A stretch of 20,340 bases of DNA from VGEM01 sp033764265. GTDB taxonomy: Bacteria; Pseudomonadota; Alphaproteobacteria; Rhodospirillales; Rhodospirillaceae. Below the pieces are notes generated by a model that saw only the letters and a program-made list of their open reading frames with translations, made no database searches and was not told the origin of the DNA. The stretch is from the NCBI GenBank assembly GCA_033764265.1, contig JANRJB010000335.1:1-20340 (forward strand), written 5' to 3'. Positions within the stretch are counted from its first letter, which is position 1; every line of letters starts with the position of its first letter. Position numbers and translations under genes: made by a program. Below are positions 7,462 to 15,742 of this stretch, one piece after another.

Positions 7462-7565
7462 TGACCTTCCACCGATCTTGGAATTCGAAGTTATCACGAT
7501 AGTATATTACGTCCGTTCGATGGAAAGCACAAATAATGACAAAAAATTTACGTGAAATCAGAACG

Positions 7566-8801
7566 TTACCCCACCGCTGCAACGCGGACCGGCGGTGCGA
7601 TCAGGCCGAGCTTCGCAGCCACCCGGCCGAAAGTGCCGATCACCTCGTCCAGCTGGTCTTCGGTGTGCGCGGCGCACAGGCTCGCGCGCAACAGCGAATA
7701 GCCGTAAGGCGTCGCCGGCGGCAGGGCCAGGTTGACGTAAACGCCGGCGTCGATCAGGCCGCGCCAGAACGCCACCGCCATCGCCGGATCGGGGGCGACC
7801 ACCGCCACCACCGGACTGACGCCGCTGGCGATCTTGAGACCGAGCCCGGACAGGCCGGCGTGCAGGCGGCGGGCGTTGCGCATCAGGCGCGTACGCAGGG
7901 CGCCGCCCTCGGGGCCTTTGATGATGCCGAGGTTGACCGCGGCCGAAGCCACCACCGACGGCGGCAAAGACGCCGTGAAGATGTAAGGCCGGCTGACCAG
8001 TCGCAGGGTGTCGAATTGGGGGTGGTTGGACACGCAGAACCCGCCGACCGTGCCGACCGACTTGGAGAACGTGCCGACGATGAAATCGACCTCGTCTTCC
8101 ACGCCCGCGGCTTCGGGCAAGCCGCGACCGTAACGGCCCAGCACACCGACCGAGTGGGCCTCGTCGCTCAGCAGGTAAGTGTTGGCGTGCTTTTTCTTGA
8201 CCGCCACGAATTCGGCCAATGGCGCGGTGTCACCCAGCATCGAGTAGATGCCTTCGACCACGATCAGCTTGTTGCCGGGCTTGTCGGCCAAGCGGGCCAA
8301 ACGCTTGTCGAGGTCGGCCGCGTCGTTGTGCTTGAAGCGGATGATCTGGGCCTGGCTCATGCGCACGCCGTCGTAGATCGAGGCGTGGCAGTCGGCGTCC
8401 ATCAGAATGAAGTCGTCCGGGCCCATCAGCGTCGACAGCACGCCGGTGTTCGCCAGGAAACCGGTCGAGAACACGATGGCGTGGTCCTTCTGGAAGAAAT
8501 CGCACAGCGCGGCTTCCAGGTGCTTGTGGCCGGCATAGGTGCCGTTGGCGACGCGGCTGCCGGTGGTGCCGGTGCCGTAGGCGTCGAGCGCTTCATGGGC
8601 GGCCTTCAACGCTTCGGGCGCGAAGGTCAGGCCCAGGTAGTTGTTGGTGCCGCACAGGATGGTGCGGCGGCCGTCGATGATCGCCTCGGTCTGCGACAGG
8701 ACCTTGTCCATGCGCACCTGAAACGGATCGGCGCCGCCGTCGGCGAAAAAGCTGTCGCGCTGCGCCATCAGGGGCGCGAACCGGTCGAAAATGCCAGCCA
8801 T
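7566..8801 (-). CDS. spt: Serine palmitoyltransferase (alpha-oxoamine synthase family)
   Basis: This 411-residue PLP enzyme starts at ATG 8801 with GAGGG upstream. It condenses L-serine with an acyl thioester to 3-ketosphinganine, the first step of sphingolipid synthesis. Diagnostic elements are GTNNYLGL (51-58), the PLP-stacking His139 in DADCHASIYDG, the cofactor Asp213 and His216 in DEAHSVGVLGRYGRG, and the Schiff-base Lys247 in GTFSKSVGTVGG. The length matches bacterial soluble serine palmitoyltransferases (about 400-420). Related 2-amino-3-ketobutyrate ligases and AONS enzymes share the fold, but the adjacent dedicated ACP, acyl-ACP synthetase and reductase genes strongly favour Spt. The gene is 37 bases downstream of the ACP gene. 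The presence of that ACP suggests acyl-ACP rather than acyl-CoA as donor (inferred). Confidence 0.92.
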   Translation of the reverse strand: MAGIFDRFAPLMAQRDSFFADGGADPFQVRMDKVLSQTEAIIDGRRTILCGTNNYLGLTFAPEALKAAHEALDAYGTGTTGSRVANGTYAGHKHLEAALCDFFQKDHAIVFSTGFLANTGVLSTLMGPDDFILMDADCHASIYDGVRMSQAQIIRFKHNDAADLDKRLARLADKPGNKLIVVEGIYSMLGDTAPLAEFVAVKKKHANTYLLSDEAHSVGVLGRYGRGLPEAAGVEDEVDFIVGTFSKSVGTVGGFCVSNHPQFDTLRLVSRPYIFTASLPPSVVASAAVNLGIIKGPEGGALRTRLMRNARRLHAGLSGLGLKIASGVSPVVAVVAPDPAMAVAFWRGLIDAGVYVNLALPPATPYGYSLLRASLCAAHTEDQLDEVIGTFGRVAAKLGLIAPPVRVAAVG

Positions 8802-8838
8802 GTGTACGTTCCCTCGATCCTATGGTGAACCTTGCGAC

Positions 8839-9105
8839 TTAACCGCGATCGGACTTGACGATCCGATCGACGGCCGCAGCCAGGTCGGCGATGGTGGCGA
8901 TATCCGGCAAGAGATTGAGCGGCACCGAGATATCGAACCGGTCTTCGACCGCAGCCACGAACTCCATCACGACCAGGGAATCGAAGTTCAGGTCTTCGCT
9001 GAACCGCGTGCCCGGTTTGAGGTCCACTCCCCGTGTGTTGAACGGCGCCAACAGTTCGTAAACGACCCGCAGCGTGTCGCCGGACAAAGCCTCGTTCGCG
9101 GCCAT
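8839..9105 (-). CDS. acpR: Sphingolipid-dedicated acyl carrier protein
   Basis: This 88-residue acidic helical protein starts at ATG 9105. The phosphopantetheine attachment Ser43 lies in the motif NFDSLVVMEFV, the DSL signature of carrier proteins, with helix II following. FSEDLNFDSL and SVPLNLLPDIATIADLAAAV correspond to the usual ACP helices. Its position between the reductase and serine palmitoyltransferase genes is the arrangement known from Caulobacter and related sphingolipid clusters. There an ACP is loaded by the neighbouring acyl-ACP synthetase to feed Spt. It is distinct from the housekeeping ACP, which is usually encoded with fabD/fabG/fabF. A 134-base gap upstream could hold its own promoter. 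Confidence 0.88.
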   Translation of the reverse strand: MAANEALSGDTLRVVYELLAPFNTRGVDLKPGTRFSEDLNFDSLVVMEFVAAVEDRFDISVPLNLLPDIATIADLAAAVDRIVKSDRG

Positions 9106-9239
9106 GACACGCCCAATTCGAAAGGAACCGTAGGACCCGAAATCAACCCTTACCTCGTCAGCCGGGGGGTCTTGTTGATTGGCCCCCGCAGCGGATGCAG
9201 CGCCATTGGGCGGGAATGGCGGAAAAATGACAAATCAAC

Positions 9240-10226
9240 TTACCTGTAACTCTTTAACAAACCTTGTGAAATCGCCCAGTCGACAGTGTTTGCAAAGCCT
9301 TCGGGCAGACGCCAGCGCGGAGTGAAGCCCGGCACACCGCCACCGACGGCGACCCAGTCCGGATGGGCCAGTTCGGGCACCTTGGACCAGGTCAGCATGC
9401 CGGGGCGGCGGGTCAGCCAGGCGGTCAGCGATCCCGCCAGCCCGCCGACGTACAGGGCCGGAACCGGGATGGAGACCAGGCGGGGGGTGCGCCCGACGGC
9501 GCCGGCAGCCGCGGCCACCACATCGGCCCAGCCGTACCCGCCGGCGCGGCCGTCGTCGGGTTCCCAGGGCTCGGGGGTCGCGCCCGGGCGGACGGCCAGG
9601 TCGAGGGCCGCGACGATGGCCGCGGCGGCATCGGCGCCATGGATCAGCGAGAACCGCGCCCCGGCCACCGCCGGTACCGGCACTATCCCGCGCGCGGCCA
9701 GGCGGAAAATGCGCAAGGTTTCGCGATCGCCCGGTCCGTACACCGCCGGAGGACGGACGATGGCCAGCGGCAGCGCCTCGGCGAACGGCCGCAACGCCTG
9801 TTCGGCGGCGCGCTTGCTGGCGGCATAGGGCGACAGGCGCGGCTCGCGAGCCGCGAGCGATGAGACATGGACGAGCCGCGGCCGACCCGCCGCGCGGGCA
9901 GCCGCCTGGGCCAAGTGGCGCGTGCCGTCGAGATTGGCGCGAAAGAAGTCGTCGCGTGTCAGGGCTTTGATCGACCCAGCCAGGTGAATGACGGCCTCGG
10001 CGCCGGCGACCAGCCCCGCCAGCGCATCGGCATCGTTCAAGTCGCCCAGTTGCCAGGACACGTCCGCATGACCGGCCGGTTGCAGCCGGCGCGTCAGCGC
10101 CCGCACCGCGTAGCCGCGGTCGAGCAGCGCCTGCATGACATGCCCGCCGATAAAACCGGTGGCGCCGGTAACGGCGACCAGGCTGCCGGGCGGCAAAGGC
10201 TCGGCGCGGGGTTTTGCGTCGGACAT
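9240..10226 (-). CDS. cerR: NAD-dependent epimerase/dehydratase-family ketosphingolipid reductase
   Basis: This 328-residue extended SDR protein starts at ATG 10226, 10 bases after the acyl-ACP synthetase stop. The Rossmann motif is TGATGFIG (20-27). The catalytic Ser lies in VHVSSLAA (119-126), with Tyr134 and Lys138 in SPYAASK. In Caulobacter the equivalent gene (cerR) encodes the reductase that acts on the 3-keto group during ceramide synthesis, reportedly after N-acylation. Location in the acyl-ACP synthetase-reductase-ACP-spt run makes that role likely here. It is cytoplasmic or peripheral, with no obvious transmembrane segment except moderately hydrophobic stretches near the C-terminus. 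The generic annotation 'NAD-epimerase' would be the fallback. Confidence 0.87.
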   Translation of the reverse strand: MSDAKPRAEPLPPGSLVAVTGATGFIGGHVMQALLDRGYAVRALTRRLQPAGHADVSWQLGDLNDADALAGLVAGAEAVIHLAGSIKALTRDDFFRANLDGTRHLAQAAARAAGRPRLVHVSSLAAREPRLSPYAASKRAAEQALRPFAEALPLAIVRPPAVYGPGDRETLRIFRLAARGIVPVPAVAGARFSLIHGADAAAAIVAALDLAVRPGATPEPWEPDDGRAGGYGWADVVAAAAGAVGRTPRLVSIPVPALYVGGLAGSLTAWLTRRPGMLTWSKVPELAHPDWVAVGGGVPGFTPRWRLPEGFANTVDWAISQGLLKSYR

Positions 10227-10236
10227 CGGCCGCGCG

Positions 10237-12021
10237 TTAGTCCGTTGCGTCGAGCGGGGCGATCTCGCCGCGTTCGAACATCGCCTTGGCCTTGCCGCGG
10301 GCCAGCTTGCCCGACGAGGTCTTGGGCAGGCTGCGCGGGGGCACCAGCACCACGTCGCAGGTGATGCCGACCGCCTCGGCCACGCGCGCTTTCACCGTCT
10401 CGGCCAGGCGGGCGCGATCCGCCGGCGCGATCGGCCGGCACTGAACCAAGATTGTCGGACGCTCGTTGCCCGCACCGTCGATCAGCACGATGGCCGCGGA
10501 ATCGCCCGACCGCATGCCGTCGAGGTGCTCCACCGTCCACTCGATGTCCTGCGGCCAGACGTTGCGGCCGTTGACGATCATCATGTCCTTGGCGCGGCCG
10601 ACGATGACCAGCTGGTCGCCGAGCCAGTAGCCGAGGTCGCCGGTGTCGAGCCATCCGTCGATCAGGGTCGCCGCCGTCGCGTCGGGATCGTTGTAGTAGC
10701 CGGGCATGACGCTGGGACCGCGCACGAACACCCGGCCGATGCCGCGCTCGCCCAGCACGCCGCCGGCCTCGTCGCGGATTTCGACCTGGTGGTCGCCGAT
10801 CACCACGCCGCAGCCGACGAAGGTGCGCCCGTTGGGGTCGTCGGCGGCCACCGGCTTGGCGACATGGGTGGCAAGACCGTCCTTGGCGATGCGGTCGAGC
10901 GTGAGGCCGGTGCCGGGGCGCGAGAACGAAACGCCGAGCGTGCATTCCGCCAAGCCGTAGCTGCCGTTGAAGGCCGCCAGCGAGAACCGATACGGCGCGA
11001 AGGTCTCGCCGAACAACTGCATCACCTGCGGCTTGATCATCTCCCCGCCGATGCCGGCGACGCGCCAGCACGACAGGTCGAGGTCCAGCGCGCCGTCGGA
11101 CAGGGTCTGGGCGCGGCGCGCGCACAGCTCGTAACCGAACGACGGACCGAACGACATGGTGCCGCGGTTCTCGGAGATCAGCTTCAGCCAGGTCATCGGC
11201 CGACGCGCGAAATCCTCGGTGGCCAGGTAATCGGTCGAGGTCTGGCTGGCCAGCACCGCCAGCATGAAACCCACCAGGCCCATGTCGTGGAAGAACGGCA
11301 GCCACGACACCGCGCGCTCGCCGTCCTTGTTGTCGACCGCCAGATTCATGCCGCGGCAATTGGCCATCAGGCCGGCGTGGGTGACCATGACCCCGGTCGG
11401 GAAGCGCGTCGAGCCGGAGCTGTATTGGATGTACGACAGCGCCGCCGGCCCGCCGGGCGCGAGATCGCCCGTGCCTTCGGGCCACGCCGAAACGTCGGCG
11501 AACGCGCCGACGGTTTCGATGCTGGTGCCCGATGCCGCCTCCTGCACGAAGGCGACGAAATCCGCCGGACCGAATGCCAGCCGGGGCGTGGCCGAGGCGA
11601 TCTGGTTGCGGATTTGCTCGACGTACGCCTCGCGGCGGCCGAAGGCGGTGGGCAACGGCATCGGCACCGGAATCACGCCGGCGTACTGGCAGGCGAAGAA
11701 CAGCGTCAGGAACTCAGGGCTGGTGGCGGCCAGCAAGGCGACACGGTCGCCGGGCCTCAGCCCGGCCGCCGACAGCTTGAGTGCATGGACAATGGCGCGG
11801 TCGCGCAGGTCGCGGAACGGCAGGGCCTGGGCGAGCGTGCCGCGGGCCGCATAGAAGTTGAACCCGGTCTCGCCGCGGGCGGCGTAGTCCAGCGCCGCGG
11901 TCAGCGTATCGAAACCGGCCAGAATTTTCGGCAGGCCGCGGTTGGCGGTGGGCGTGGGCCGCGCACCGGCGCCGACGCGCAGCTCAGCGCCGGATGCCGC
12001 AGGTGATGCGATGTGCTGCAT
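10237..12021 (-). CDS. aasR: Acyl-ACP synthetase / fatty acyl-AMP ligase of the sphingolipid cluster
   Basis: This ANL-superfamily adenylating enzyme has 594 residues from ATG 12021. A TTG at 12057 would add 12 residues, but ATG is preferred. Core motifs are the AMP-binding loop YIQYSSGSTRFPTG (about 197-210), FNGSYGLAE (about 351-359), the hinge region TGDLGYW (about 460-466) and GRAKDMMIVNGRNVWPQDIE, and the catalytic Lys572 in PKTSSGKLARGKA. The N-terminal domain lacks the CoA-binding hallmarks I would expect of acyl-CoA ligases and resembles fatty acyl-AMP ligases. In Caulobacter the homologue charges the dedicated ACP with fatty acid for Spt. It heads the minus-strand operon; the reductase gene follows by 10 bases. 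No strong ribosome binding site is seen. Confidence 0.85.
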   Translation of the reverse strand: MQHIASPAASGAELRVGAGARPTPTANRGLPKILAGFDTLTAALDYAARGETGFNFYAARGTLAQALPFRDLRDRAIVHALKLSAAGLRPGDRVALLAATSPEFLTLFFACQYAGVIPVPMPLPTAFGRREAYVEQIRNQIASATPRLAFGPADFVAFVQEAASGTSIETVGAFADVSAWPEGTGDLAPGGPAALSYIQYSSGSTRFPTGVMVTHAGLMANCRGMNLAVDNKDGERAVSWLPFFHDMGLVGFMLAVLASQTSTDYLATEDFARRPMTWLKLISENRGTMSFGPSFGYELCARRAQTLSDGALDLDLSCWRVAGIGGEMIKPQVMQLFGETFAPYRFSLAAFNGSYGLAECTLGVSFSRPGTGLTLDRIAKDGLATHVAKPVAADDPNGRTFVGCGVVIGDHQVEIRDEAGGVLGERGIGRVFVRGPSVMPGYYNDPDATAATLIDGWLDTGDLGYWLGDQLVIVGRAKDMMIVNGRNVWPQDIEWTVEHLDGMRSGDSAAIVLIDGAGNERPTILVQCRPIAPADRARLAETVKARVAEAVGITCDVVLVPPRSLPKTSSGKLARGKAKAMFERGEIAPLDATD

Positions 12022-12237
12022 GGCGGGCTTTGTCCACACTGCGCCAAGAGGGGTCAATTCACCGAATGTAACATTTATTGCGCCGGCTCACGCCGGACTC
12101 GGCGGGTCCAGCGGGCATGCACAAGCATGGTGCCGAAGCGGCGACCGGTTTGCCTATTCAAGCCCGGTCCGCCGCTGTAGGTTCTCGCGCGCACCCTGGC
12201 GCCAGACCACGGGGCATCCGGACACCACGCGTCGATC
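12022..12237. promoter_or_regulatory. Divergent promoter region upstream of the sphingolipid operon
   Basis: This gap of about 216 bases separates the acyl-ACP synthetase (minus) from the CPBP-like gene (plus). A TTGACC box (minus strand, 12057-12052) could be a -35, but the matching -10 position (GACAAA) is poor and would give an almost leaderless transcript. The promoter position is therefore unresolved. No operator palindrome is obvious. Confidence 0.35.
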
Positions 12238-13011
12238 ATGACCCACGATCATCGTTTCAGGTCGGTTGACTGGTTGCCGTTGGCGATGTGGGCCGCACTG
12301 ACCGCCTGCGGTACGCTCGGCTTCGCCCTGGCACGCATGGGCGACGACGATGAAGGGCTGCTCGGGGCGCTGGCCATCGACACCGCAGCAGAGATGGCAT
12401 TGAGCTTCGGCGCGCTGGCGGCGGTGGCGCTGTGGTTGGCCCGCAATGCGGGCTTTACGGTCCTGGCGCTGGATGCGCCGCGCGGCGTCATGCGCTGGCT
12501 GGTGGCGCCGCAGTTCCTGCTGGCGCTGGCGCTCGGCCTTGTCATCGGATTTGGGAACTTCGCGGTCGAGATTCTGACGTCCGACGCGGTTGCGAGCGCG
12601 GATTCCGGCCGCGGCGCGGCGAGCCTGTGGACCAGGGCCGCGCGCAACGTGCTGTACGACAGCATCGCCGAGGAGGTGCTGTTCCGACTGTTGTTGATGT
12701 CATTGGTGGTCTACGTCGGACTGCTGTTGTTCCCGGCGGCCGCTCGCGGCGGCGATGCTCGACTGTCCGCGCTGGCGCTGGCGATCTCGAGCCTGGCCTG
12801 CGCCGCGAATGCCATGATCGACCTGCCGACCGCCGGGCAGCTTCCGGTCGCCGTCGGCGCAATCGTGCTCGGCACCGAGCTGGCGATCGGCGTGGTGCTT
12901 GGGTTCATCTACTGGAGGATCGGCTTCGAGGCGGCGGTGGTTGCTCATGTTGGCGGTTATGTCATCGTGACGCTGCCGTTGCTGGCGGTGCGCGCGGCGC
13001 TTTGGCCCTAA
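12238..13011 (+). CDS. CPBP-family-like intramembrane protein with incomplete active site
   Basis: This 257-residue polytopic protein starts at ATG 12238. It has about seven hydrophobic segments (for example 15-33, 45-67, 87-110, 150-168, 176-193, 205-224 and 238-256). The CPBP (ABI/Rce1-like) motif 1 is present as AEEVLFR (Glu145, Glu146, Arg150), and a late His237 lies in VVAHVGGY. The middle motif, normally F-x-x-x-H, aligns with SSLACAANAM and has no histidine. CPBP proteins are membrane glutamic proteases or their inactive relatives. Loss of one metal- or water-binding residue makes protease activity doubtful. It is transcribed away from the sphingolipid operon, and the alpha/beta hydrolase follows on the same strand. 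No functional link is evident. Confidence 0.62.
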   Translation: MTHDHRFRSVDWLPLAMWAALTACGTLGFALARMGDDDEGLLGALAIDTAAEMALSFGALAAVALWLARNAGFTVLALDAPRGVMRWLVAPQFLLALALGLVIGFGNFAVEILTSDAVASADSGRGAASLWTRAARNVLYDSIAEEVLFRLLLMSLVVYVGLLLFPAAARGGDARLSALALAISSLACAANAMIDLPTAGQLPVAVGAIVLGTELAIGVVLGFIYWRIGFEAAVVAHVGGYVIVTLPLLAVRAALWP

Positions 13012-13065
13012 CCGGGCCGGACGGCACGCTCGGTCGCTGTTCGGAAATTGAGGGGAGATTCGTTC

Positions 13066-13905
13066 ATGGAGATCGACCGCGCCTTCGTGCGCATCAAGGA
13101 AGGCCTGGTCCACTATCGCAGCGCCGGAGTTCAGAAACCCGGCGGGCCGCTGCCGCTGTACATGATCCATGCCTCGCCGGCCTCGGCCTTGAACCTGGTG
13201 CCGATGATGGTGGAGTTCGCGCCCACGCGCCGTTGCATCGCGCCCGACACCCTGGGCAATGGCGATTCCGCTCCATCGGCCCTGGACGCACCCGACATGG
13301 ACTACTACGCCGACAGCGTGGCGCGGGTCATGGATGCCTTGAAGCTGGACCGTGTCGATGTGTACGGCAGCCACACCGGCGCGCACATCGCCTGCGAACT
13401 GGCCATCCGCCACCCGAGCCGGGTGCGCAGAGTGGTGTTCGACGGCATCGGCATGTTCAGTCCGGCCGACAAGGCCGACTTTCTGAAAAACTATGCCCCG
13501 GAAATTCATCCCGACGAGTTCGGCCGACACCTGGTCTGGGCTTGGAACTTCGTGCGCGACCAGGTGTTGCACTTTCCCTATTTCCGCCGCACGCCCGAAT
13601 TCGCGCGTAGCCAGGCGATGCCGCCGCCCGAGGCGATCCAAAGCATCGTGCTCGAGGTGCTCAAATCGCTGACCACCTACCACCGCGGTTATCGCGCCGC
13701 GTTCCGCCATCCGGATCGCGAACGCATTCCGCTGATCCCGTGCCCGCTGTTTGCCATGGCCAGCGACGACGATCCGTTGGCCGTCACCTGCGACGAGGCC
13801 GCGCGCCTGGCCCAGCACGGTACAGCCCTGCTGCTGCCCAGCGAACGCACCGCCGAAGGGCGCAAGACCAAGGCCGCGGCCGTTCTCAAATGGCTGGATG
13901 CCTAA
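13066..13905 (+). CDS. Alpha/beta hydrolase-fold protein with GSHTG nucleophile elbow
   Basis: ATG 13066 is chosen over the upstream in-frame TTG 13048 because GGGGAG lies about eight bases before it; the product has 279 residues. The alpha/beta hydrolase core is clear: MIHASPAS (oxyanion-loop region, 33-40), RCIAPDTLGNGDS (56-68) and the beta5 elbow VDVYGSHTGAH (97-107), followed by IACELAIRHPSRVRRVVFDG. The elbow position normally held by Ser, Asp or Cys is His103 (G-S-H-T-G), and no catalytic His is evident near the C-terminus. Some uncharacterised relatives share a G-x-H-T-G elbow, so it may be a non-classical or non-hydrolytic member. The 3' end overlaps the convergent DUF486 gene by four bases. 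The substrate is unknown. Confidence 0.75.
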   Translation: MEIDRAFVRIKEGLVHYRSAGVQKPGGPLPLYMIHASPASALNLVPMMVEFAPTRRCIAPDTLGNGDSAPSALDAPDMDYYADSVARVMDALKLDRVDVYGSHTGAHIACELAIRHPSRVRRVVFDGIGMFSPADKADFLKNYAPEIHPDEFGRHLVWAWNFVRDQVLHFPYFRRTPEFARSQAMPPPEAIQSIVLEVLKSLTTYHRGYRAAFRHPDRERIPLIPCPLFAMASDDDPLAVTCDEAARLAQHGTALLLPSERTAEGRKTKAAAVLKWLDA

Positions 13906-14267
13906 AGCGGCGGCTTGCCCGGTTCGTAGAAAATCAGGAACGCGGCGGCGACCAATAGGACGAAGCCGGCCAGGTGGTTCCAGCGCAGGGATTCGCCCAG
14001 GTAGGTCACCGAGAACACCGCGAAGACGATCAGGGTAATGATTTCCTGCATGGTTTTCAGCTGCGCCGCCGAGTAGACCGCGTGGCCGATGCGGTTGGCC
14101 GGCACCGCCAGGCAGTATTCGATGAAGGCGATCGCCCAGCTGACCAGGATGGCCAGCATCAGCGGCGACGACTTGAATTTCAGATGCCCGTACCAGGCGA
14201 TGGTCATGAACACGTTGGACAGGCCGAGCAACACGATCGGCGCGAGGAAGGGCATAGCTTTGGACAT
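13902..14267 (-). CDS. DUF486 (DMT-family) small membrane protein
   Basis: This 121-residue protein starts at ATG 14267. Four hydrophobic helices span nearly the whole length (about 7-24, 33-55, 72-90 and 96-113). Family-typical stretches are NVFMTIAWYGHLKF, EYCLAVPANRIGH and SAAQLKTMQEIITLIVF. It belongs to DUF486, a half-size relative of the drug/metabolite transporters. The substrate is unknown, and dimerisation is expected by analogy with small multidrug resistance proteins. It is convergent with the alpha/beta hydrolase, overlapping it at the stop codons. There is no operon partner on the minus strand; the upstream gap runs to the divergent TAXI gene. Confidence 0.85.
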   Translation of the reverse strand: MSKAMPFLAPIVLLGLSNVFMTIAWYGHLKFKSSPLMLAILVSWAIAFIEYCLAVPANRIGHAVYSAAQLKTMQEIITLIVFAVFSVTYLGESLRWNHLAGFVLLVAAAFLIFYEPGKPPL

Positions 14268-14451
14268 GAGATCGCACCCGCGATTGAATCTTGACGACGC
14301 CGGCCACCTGTAACCCGGCCTGGGCCGTAGTGCACGGTCCGGGACGGATCGCCGGCCGACTCGCGCTCACGGCGCCGTGACACATTATGAATTCGGAATT
14401 GAGCCGAAAGATTAACGCCGCGCACGAGTTTGTGTTATTGGTCGGACGTGC
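14268..14451. promoter_or_regulatory. Divergent intergenic region between DUF486 and TAXI genes
   Basis: This 184-base stretch without coding is flanked by divergent genes, so it should contain both promoters. It includes an AT-richer patch around 14382-14440. I found no consensus -35/-10 pair or operator I would defend. Confidence 0.3.
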
Positions 14452-15735
14452 ATGGCGCAACCCGGAACTGCGCCGAGCGTTCCACATGCACAATCGGCCC
14501 CTCACGCGGATTGGTCGGGTTACGTGGCTTGGTTTTCCCTCAGCGCGGTTTACCGCATCGCTTTGGCGCTGAGTCCGAGTCTGTTCGTCGCGCCGTTGCC
14601 CGCCCTGATCGGCCCCGCCCGCGCCCAAGACATCCCCGACATCAAGGTGGTGCGAATCGCCACCGGCCCGACCGATTCCACCGAATTTCCGTTCGGCGGC
14701 TTGATCGGCAATGCCATTTCAAACCCGCCGGGCTCGCGTCCGTGCGACCGTGGCGGCAGCTGCGGCGTGCCGGGGCTGATTGCCACCGCCCAGACCACCG
14801 GCGGGGCGCTCGACAATCTGCGCGCGGTCGCGCGCGGCGACATCGAACTCGGCTTGTCCAACGCCGATATCGCCCAATGGGCGTACAAGGCGTCCGCGGA
14901 GTTCGAGGGCCAGGAGCCCTTGAACCGCCTGCGCCTGATCGCGCGACTGTACCCGTCGACCCTGCACCTGATCGTGCCGAAGGAGTCCAAAATTGCGGCC
15001 TTGGAGGACCTGAACGGCAAGACCGTGGCGGTGGATGGCGAAGGCACGGGAACGCGTTTCATGGCGCGGGTGGTGATGGCCGCTTTCGGCGTGCGGTGGG
15101 ACGCCATCAAGACCCAGCCGCTGGACCTGACCGCCGCGCCGGCTGCGTTCAAGGCCGGCGCGATCGACGCCATGCTCATCACCGGCGGCGCGCCAGTCCT
15201 GGCGCTGACCGACCTGGCGCGCGAGGCGCCGTTCAGACTGGTGCCGATCGACGGCCCGGCCGCGGACAAGCTGGCGCAGGTGTTGCCCTATTACGTTCGC
15301 GATGCGGTACCCGCCGGCACCTATGGCGATGCGGCTGAAGCCGCGACGCTGGCAGTGGGCGCGGTGCTGGTGGCGCGCGACGATTTGTCCGACGACCTGG
15401 CCTACGGGATTGCCCGGGCGATCTGGCACGACCGCAATAAGGCGCTGTTCGCCGCCGGCCACGCGCGCGGCAAACTGATGGACTTGCAATCGGCCGTGCG
15501 CGGGCCCGACGTGCCGCTGCATCCCGGCGCGGCACGCTTTTACGCCGAGCAGAATGTGATCCCGCCGCTACCGCCGGCGCCCAGCGCGGACCCGGCGGTC
15601 GCGCCCGAGGTCCCGTCCGATCCCAAGTCCGACAAGCCGGCGACACCGGCCACCATGGGCGCGGCCTCCGGCACAACCACCGGATCGGCGACGCGATCGC
15701 TGTTCGACGCGGCGCGGTCCGCCGCCGGGCTTTGA
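14452..15735 (+). CDS. TAXI-family TRAP transporter periplasmic solute-binding protein
   Basis: This 427-residue protein is counted from ATG 14452. The signal peptide core is late (about 27-52, ending ALIGPARA-QD near residue 58), so a shorter start such as GTG 14524 is possible. The mature protein begins IKVVRIATGPTDSTEFPFGGLIGNAIS, typical of TAXI proteins. ATAQTTGGALDNLRAVARGDIELGLSNAD, AALEDLNGKTVAVDGEGTGTR and AFKAGAIDAMLITGG follow in family order. It ends in a Pro/Ala/Ser/Thr-rich tail (about 380-415) that I do not expect in the family. TAXI proteins deliver organic acids such as glutamate or succinate to a DctM-type permease. No permease gene is nearby, so it is an orphan binding protein. 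The aminopeptidase gene follows by 7 bases, suggesting co-transcription. Confidence 0.85.
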   Translation: MAQPGTAPSVPHAQSAPHADWSGYVAWFSLSAVYRIALALSPSLFVAPLPALIGPARAQDIPDIKVVRIATGPTDSTEFPFGGLIGNAISNPPGSRPCDRGGSCGVPGLIATAQTTGGALDNLRAVARGDIELGLSNADIAQWAYKASAEFEGQEPLNRLRLIARLYPSTLHLIVPKESKIAALEDLNGKTVAVDGEGTGTRFMARVVMAAFGVRWDAIKTQPLDLTAAPAAFKAGAIDAMLITGGAPVLALTDLAREAPFRLVPIDGPAADKLAQVLPYYVRDAVPAGTYGDAAEAATLAVGAVLVARDDLSDDLAYGIARAIWHDRNKALFAAGHARGKLMDLQSAVRGPDVPLHPGAARFYAEQNVIPPLPPAPSADPAVAPEVPSDPKSDKPATPATMGAASGTTTGSATRSLFDAARSAAGL

Positions 15736-15742
15736 ATCGCCC

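Noticed and set aside
12700..14628. Long minus-strand open frame covering CPBP, hydrolase and DUF486 genes
   Set aside because: It is a shadow translation with no domain, spanning three better-supported genes on both strands.
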